Assembly: GCA_030609665.1 (NCBI GenBank)
Contig: JAUWBW010000007.1
Coordinates: 1-17,886, forward strand
From: Methanosarcinaceae archaeon
Lineage (GTDB): Archaea; Halobacteriota; Methanosarcinia; Methanosarcinales; Methanosarcinaceae
Length of the DNA stretch: 17,886 nucleotides
Direction: 5' to 3'
A program made the position numbers and the translations under genes. Below are positions 14,330 to 17,886 of this stretch, in pieces. The notes beneath the pieces were generated by a model. That model did not search any database, was not told the DNA's origin, and was given only the letters and a program-made list of their open reading frames with translations. How positions within the stretch are numbered: position 1 is the stretch's first letter; every line of letters starts with the position of its first letter.

Positions 14330-14434
14330 TGGACCGATCGGGAATTGAACCCGAGGCCTCTACCAATTAGGTTGGACAGCCTGTGTAGTCTATCCAATTG
14401 CCAAGGTAGCGATCTTCCCCTGATCTACCGGCCC
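14330..14434 (-). tRNA. tRNA-Ala(GGC) with a 33-nt intron
   Basis: Read on the minus strand, the acceptor arms GGGCCGG and TCGGTCC pair with a G3-U70 wobble, the alanine identity signal. The D arm is GATC/GATC, the anticodon stem CTACC/GGTAG, and the T arm TCGGG-TTCAATT-CCCGA; discriminator A; no CCA is encoded. The anticodon loop is interrupted by an intron at 14366-14398, after position 37. The pre-tRNA folds as a bulge-helix-bulge: TTGG against CCTA (one T-T mismatch), 3-base bulges CAA and ATT, then an 8-bp intron helix TTGGATAG/CTGTCCAA. Cutting after the second base of each bulge leaves a 72-base tRNA with loop TTGGCAT and anticodon GGC. T-rich sequence follows at 14310-14329. The intron is drawn by hand folding, but the fit is exact. 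Confidence 0.9.
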
Positions 14435-14663
14435 ATTATTTTTGAACATATTTGGCACTATCTCAAATAAAGGTATCGTTGTGTTTATGATTTTCGAAGT
14501 ATCTCAATTACCAATCATCGTGAAAATATTAATGGGACACAAAAGACATATTAAAGAAAATCATATGACAAATTGTCCATGAATTCAAATTTATTATCAC
14601 AAAACGGACATATTAAAAGATATATGGGGTACATTTTTAACTTAAATTCGACACTTACTTTTT
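14435..14663. promoter_or_regulatory. Upstream region of cysteate synthase with direct repeats
   Basis: GACATATTAAA occurs exactly twice, at 14545-14555 and 14607-14617, both preceded by CACAAAA and followed by a purine-rich run into ATATG; the copies are 62 bases apart. The second copy lies just before TATA-like sequences AAAAGATATATG (about 14614-14626) and TTTTTAACTTAAAT (about 14634-14648). The last would start the RNA at or near the ATG at 14664, which has no ribosome-binding site. The repeats could be binding sites for a regulator of coenzyme M synthesis. The left part also holds the tRNA promoter, not precisely located. Confidence 0.45.
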
Positions 14664-15977
14664 ATGGGAAATTATACTTTGAAATGTTTACAATGCGGGA
14701 GTGAGTATCAGGGTGACTACAGGTTAAAATGTGACCATGATGATTCATTACTTCGTGCAAATTATCATGCAAAGCAGCTTACCCTGAAAAAAACACAGGG
14801 CATGGGCAAGTTCTATGATTGGTTGCCAATACATGAGCAACTGGATACGGATGCGGCTCCAATCACTTATAAGAGCGAAGAACTTGCACGTGAATTCGGG
14901 CTTACCAATCTTTACATAGGTTTTAGCGGCTACTGGCCTGAGCGCGGCGCATTGATCAAGACATGCAGCTTCAAGGAACTTGAAGCCCATCCCACGATGC
15001 AGCGATTAAAAGAGGCAGGCGGCAAAGCGGTCGTGTTAGCATCAGTAGGAAATACTGCACGATCGTTTGCGCATGTATCTGCAATGACAGGGATCGATGT
15101 GTACATAGTTGTACCACGCAGTGGACTATCGCGTATGTGGCTGCCTGAAGAACCTACGGATTCCATTCATTTGATCAGGATGGCAGAAGGCAATGATTAC
15201 ACCGATGCCATCAACCTTGCAGACAGGATTGCACAATTGCCAGGCATCATGCCGGAAGGGGGTGCAAGAAATGTTGCCAGACGTGAGGGCATGGGCACTG
15301 TCATGCTTGACGCAGCAGTAACGATCAAACATATCCCTGATCATTATTTCCAAGCAGTTGGCAGCGGCACAGGCGCAATTGCGGTATGGGAAGCTGCGAT
15401 TCGATTGCGTGGAGACGGACGATTTGGAAACCGGCTCCCAAAACTCCAGCTTGCACAGAACCTGCCATTTGTACCTATGCTCAATGCATGGAATGCAGGA
15501 CGACGGGACATTGTTCCAAAAATCGATATGCTTAACCCAAAGAAGCATATTGATGAGATGTATGCTGACGTTCTCTCAAACAGGGCTCCACCTTATTCGG
15601 TCACCGGAGGACTGTTCGATGCCTTGACCGATACCAACGGTTTGATGTATGGCATCACGAATGACGAGGCAAAGGAAGCAAAAACACTGTTCGAGACACT
15701 TGAGGGAATTGACATCCTTTCACCTTCAGCAGTTGCAGTTGCATCACTTATCAAGTCAGTGGATGCAGGAAATGTCGTAAAGGATGATGTAATACTCCTA
15801 AACATTGCAGGTGGCGGCACAGAGCGACTTAAGGAAGATTATAGCCTTACAAAGATCCATCCAATAGCCAATGCAAAGAATCCTGATGTACCGCTTGAGG
15901 ACCTGATCCAGCCGGATAAATATCTTGGAGCAGGCGCAGGGTTATTGGAGTTTGATGACGGCGAATGTGAACGGTAA
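14664..15977 (+). CDS. Cysteate synthase
   Basis: PLP enzyme related to threonine synthase that makes L-cysteate from O-phosphoserine and sulfite, the first committed step of coenzyme M synthesis in Methanosarcinales. The N-terminus holds a CLQCGSEYQGDYRLKC motif that may bind a metal (C8, C11, C23). The PLP lysine is K104 in TCSFKELEA, matching SFK of threonine synthase; VLASVGNTARSFA (124-136) is the matching substrate/phosphate loop; LNIAGGGTERLK near 403-414 is the glycine-rich PLP-phosphate part. The length of 437 residues fits the cysteate synthase group. The gene directly downstream encodes ComDE, six bases away, confirming the pathway. The start ATG at 14664 lacks a ribosome-binding site, and a TATA-like sequence lies about 24 bases upstream. 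This assignment rests on the comDE partner, since threonine synthase would otherwise be the nearest guess. Confidence 0.9.
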   Translation: MGNYTLKCLQCGSEYQGDYRLKCDHDDSLLRANYHAKQLTLKKTQGMGKFYDWLPIHEQLDTDAAPITYKSEELAREFGLTNLYIGFSGYWPERGALIKTCSFKELEAHPTMQRLKEAGGKAVVLASVGNTARSFAHVSAMTGIDVYIVVPRSGLSRMWLPEEPTDSIHLIRMAEGNDYTDAINLADRIAQLPGIMPEGGARNVARREGMGTVMLDAAVTIKHIPDHYFQAVGSGTGAIAVWEAAIRLRGDGRFGNRLPKLQLAQNLPFVPMLNAWNAGRRDIVPKIDMLNPKKHIDEMYADVLSNRAPPYSVTGGLFDALTDTNGLMYGITNDEAKEAKTLFETLEGIDILSPSAVAVASLIKSVDAGNVVKDDVILLNIAGGGTERLKEDYSLTKIHPIANAKNPDVPLEDLIQPDKYLGAGAGLLEFDDGECER

Positions 15978-15983
15978 GTAGAT

Positions 15984-17123
15984 ATGGGATCACCTGAAGA
16001 ATCTGTAATCGAAATACTGCAACAGAATGAAATTGACATGGTAGCAACGCTGCCGTGTGACCGTATCAAGAACCTTCTACCGCTGATCACCAATAACTTT
16101 TTTGAGATTCCGCTTACAAGAGAGGAAAATGGCATCGGAATCTGTGCCGGCGCATACATGGCCGGTGGAAAACCTGCGATGGTGATCCAGAGTACCGGTC
16201 TTGGAAACATGATAAATGCGCTGGAATCCCTGAATATCACCTGCAACATCCCACTACCAATACTTGCAAGCTGGCGTGGTGTTTACAAGGAAGGGATCGA
16301 GGCACAAAAGCCACTTGGTGAGCATCTTCCCGGAATACTTGACGGCGCAGGTATCGTATATACCATTATTGACGATCCCGACAAACTGTATCAGTTGGAT
16401 TATGGCATTTTGGATGCATACGAGAATATGCGCCCTCACGTGATTCTATTTTCCCCGAAAGTGTGGGAAGGCTCGACCTGTACAACATGGAGTGAAAAGG
16501 AACTTGTTGTGCCGGAGGAACGTTCACTTGACATTACGTTTAAGAGCACGATCCAAAAGCCACAGATGATACGCTTCGATGCGATCGCCGCGATAACACC
16601 ATTGCTTGATGATGAGATCGTGGTGGCAAATATCGGAGTGCCGTGCAAGGAATTGTATGCCCTGCGCGACCGTGATCTTAATTATTATATGTTTGGTTCT
16701 ATGGGACTTGTGTCATCCATCGGGCTCGGACTTGCACTCAAGTCGGAGCGCAAAGTGGTTGTGCTTGACGGTGATGGCAGTCTTTTGATGAACCCGAACG
16801 CACTTGTTGAAATTGCACGCATGGATCCATCGAACCTTACGATCGTGGCTCTGGATAACGGAGCCTATGGTTCGACAGGTTCGCAGGAAACAGTGACTGC
16901 GAAGTTCCTTGATCTTGAACTGCTCGCACGCGGGTGCGGTATTGAAAATACGGTTAAAGTGCACACAAAGGAAGGGGTTGAGAATGCAGTGTCAAACGCA
17001 CTTGGTACGGATAGGCTCACGTTCATACATGTGGTTCTAAAACCCGGGAATTCGGATTCTCCGAATATTCCGCTCAGTCCTGTAGAGGTAACTGAGAGAT
17101 TTATGGACGCTTTACGATGTTAA
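15984..17123 (+). CDS. comDE: Sulfopyruvate decarboxylase, fused ComDE
   Basis: Thiamine diphosphate enzyme that decarboxylates sulfopyruvate to sulfoacetaldehyde in coenzyme M synthesis. In many methanogens it is two subunits, ComD and ComE; here they form a single 379-residue chain. The N-terminal half (about 1-165) is the Pyr-like ComD part with the activating glutamate E48 in LTREENGIG; the C-terminal half (about 195-375) is the ComE PP part with the ThDP motif GDGSLLMN (263-270) and DNGAYGS (291-297). It lies six bases after cysteate synthase on the same strand and is surely in the same operon. The start ATG at 15984 has a weak site (GGTAAG). Gene fusion is a known feature of Methanosarcina species. 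Confidence 0.93.
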   Translation: MGSPEESVIEILQQNEIDMVATLPCDRIKNLLPLITNNFFEIPLTREENGIGICAGAYMAGGKPAMVIQSTGLGNMINALESLNITCNIPLPILASWRGVYKEGIEAQKPLGEHLPGILDGAGIVYTIIDDPDKLYQLDYGILDAYENMRPHVILFSPKVWEGSTCTTWSEKELVVPEERSLDITFKSTIQKPQMIRFDAIAAITPLLDDEIVVANIGVPCKELYALRDRDLNYYMFGSMGLVSSIGLGLALKSERKVVVLDGDGSLLMNPNALVEIARMDPSNLTIVALDNGAYGSTGSQETVTAKFLDLELLARGCGIENTVKVHTKEGVENAVSNALGTDRLTFIHVVLKPGNSDSPNIPLSPVEVTERFMDALRC

Positions 17124-17161
17124 TTTTAATTGGATCTCCCCAACATTGAGTGGGTATGTAT

Positions 17162-17222
17162 TCGAGAAAATCCTCGCTATGCTCGGATTAACTCGCACTA
17201 TATATTTATAAAATATATACTA
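17162..17222 (-). repeat. 61-bp dispersed repeat with TATA box and hairpin, copy 2
   Basis: Exact reverse complement of 6485-6545. Read on the minus strand it again gives TATA-like TTTATAAATATATA followed by the AATCC/GGATT hairpin and TTCTCGA, pointing into the 3' end of comDE. A second hairpin of the same design lies immediately upstream (17223-17248). Confidence 0.85.
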
Positions 17223-17248
17223 CGAGAAAATGCTCACTTCGTTCGCAT
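17223..17248 (-). repeat. Sister hairpin with compensatory base changes
   Basis: On the minus strand the hairpin is AATGC-GA-AC-GAA-GT-GA-GCATT, followed by TTCTCG. Compare AATCC-GA-GC-ATA-GC-GA-GGATT in the 61-bp repeat: both the outer stem (C-G to G-C) and the inner stem (GC/GC to AC/GT) change in pairs, while the GA/GA internal loop is kept. The hairpin begins right at the stop codon of the methyltransferase gene. Confidence 0.7.
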
Positions 17249-17886
17249 TAGATTATTATCATACGCCCACTGACATCGTCCTTTGCAAATCCTGTTGCAT
17301 CAACAGAAGGGTATGTATCTATCAAACAAATATCGAATTTATCAACTTCATCAACATTCAGAAGTTTTCTAAAGTCCCCATGGAACACATCGATCACAAT
17401 ACCATCTCCTTTAGCCTGTGCAACATGGACAGGGTCATCTCCAATATCCGGCAATGTTGATGTGTCTACAAATTTTTCAAGTTTAATTCCAACACCCAAT
17501 ATTTCCTTGTTCGCTTCGATATTGATCAGTGTATTTTCGATCGCAGTCCGCCATGCATCGTTCAGTATCAAATGTTCTGCACCCGCAAGTACGCACATAA
17601 GCCCAAGTGTCCCGGGTCCGCAAAATCCATCGACTACGGTCTTGCCTGTCAGGTGTCCCTGCATGTATAATCCTTCAAGAACCCGCATTTTTTCGGGGGA
17701 TTCGCGTCCAAATTCAATGTGTATCTTTGACTGGTTTTTGTAGATGCACAGTTCCCCAAAACTCGATGCTACTACATCACACCGCATATCGCATCCTGCA
17801 AGCAATTCATATGTATGCGGCTTGCTGTCCGTATCCAGTATCCCCACGCTTTGCGAGGGAGTTCCCATTCTTTTTATTACGCCTTT
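17248..17886 (-). CDS. Class I SAM methyltransferase, partial
   Basis: The frame is open from the right edge of the window (residues KGVIKR precede the first ATG at 17868) to a TAA at 17248, so the true start is probably outside; about 212 residues are seen. The SAM-binding motif I is VVDGFCGPGTLGL, followed by GAEHLILND where the acidic residue at the end of strand 2 sits. Upstream, IEFGRESPEKMRVLEGL resembles the region before the catalytic domain of Trm5-like tRNA and other RNA methyltransferases; the substrate is unknown. The last residues GRMIII end right at the repeat hairpin, so the element may mark or have altered the 3' end of the gene. Confidence 0.7.
   Translation of the reverse strand, partial: KGVIKRMGTPSQSVGILDTDSKPHTYELLAGCDMRCDVVASSFGELCIYKNQSKIHIEFGRESPEKMRVLEGLYMQGHLTGKTVVDGFCGPGTLGLMCVLAGAEHLILNDAWRTAIENTLINIEANKEILGVGIKLEKFVDTSTLPDIGDDPVHVAQAKGDGIVIDVFHGDFRKLLNVDEVDKFDICLIDTYPSVDATGFAKDDVSGRMIII

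Noticed and set aside
14664..15977. Threonine synthase
   Set aside because: The fold and PLP motifs are shared, but the comDE gene six bases downstream and the length fit cysteate synthase better.
6485..17222. The two inverted 61-bp repeats as ends of one large transposon or island
   Set aside because: The DNA between them is mostly core metabolic genes (abl, tRNA, coenzyme M), and no integrase, transposase or target duplication is tied to the ends. A dispersed repeat is simpler.

Overview
The window reads as chromosomal DNA of a methanogenic archaeon of the Methanosarcinales, most likely a salt-tolerant Methanosarcinaceae (inference). The evidence is: an F420-dependent methylene-tetrahydromethanopterin dehydrogenase (Mtd); the Methanosarcina-type coenzyme M route (cysteate synthase followed by a fused ComDE sulfopyruvate decarboxylase); the methanogen osmolyte pair AblA/AblB for N-epsilon-acetyl-beta-lysine; an archaeal COG1340-type coiled-coil protein; archaeal TATA-type promoters; and a tRNA-Ala gene with a bulge-helix-bulge intron. 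Nothing in the window looks bacterial.

Layout. 1-1075 (minus): start of an unknown membrane-anchored protein, then mtd with a clear hairpin/T-tract terminator. 1076-1283: divergent control region with a perfect 8+6+8 palindrome. 1284-2889 (plus): serB and a coiled-coil gene, ended by three stacked hairpins. 3013-6370 (minus): a radical SAM/SPASM-like enzyme, a geranylgeranyl-reductase-family flavoprotein and a UbiA prenyltransferase, a possible prenyl-lipid or prenyl-cofactor pathway. 6485-7194 (plus): a repeated promoter/hairpin element in front of an unknown 195-aa protein. 7195-8655: gene-poor accessory stretch with a frame-broken (or TAG-interrupted) cysteine-containing gene, a 177-bp MITE with an 8-bp target duplication, and a probable transposase remnant. 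8656-10409 (minus): a coiled-coil protein followed by fxsA. 10410-10760: divergent control region with a 46-bp interrupted inverted repeat. 10761-12897 (plus): ablA-ablB. 12944-12995: four 13-bp tandem repeats. 13010-14023 (minus): histone-deacetylase-family amidohydrolase. 14129-14276: structured intergenic DNA bounded by GC-rich inverted repeats. 14330-14434 (minus): tRNA-Ala(GGC) with a 33-nt intron. 14664-17123 (plus): cysteate synthase and comDE. 17162-17248: second, inverted copy of the 61-bp repeat plus a sister hairpin, abutting the 3' end of a methyltransferase gene cut by the window edge.

How the genes fit together. Phosphoserine is a branch point served twice here: SerB takes it to serine, while cysteate synthase takes it with sulfite to cysteate, which becomes sulfopyruvate and, through ComDE, sulfoacetaldehyde on the way to coenzyme M. 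Mtd works in the central C1 pathway that ends with coenzyme M. AblA and AblB turn lysine into a compatible solute. The UbiA/reductase/radical SAM group is the least explained set and could concern a prenylated membrane molecule such as the electron carrier methanophenazine, or archaeal lipids; that is inference only.

Most worth a second look: the 61-bp inverted dispersed repeat carrying a TATA box and a covarying hairpin family; the radical SAM-reductase-prenyltransferase cluster; the MITE; the operator-like palindromes before serB/mtd, ubiA and ablA; and the tRNA-Ala intron.
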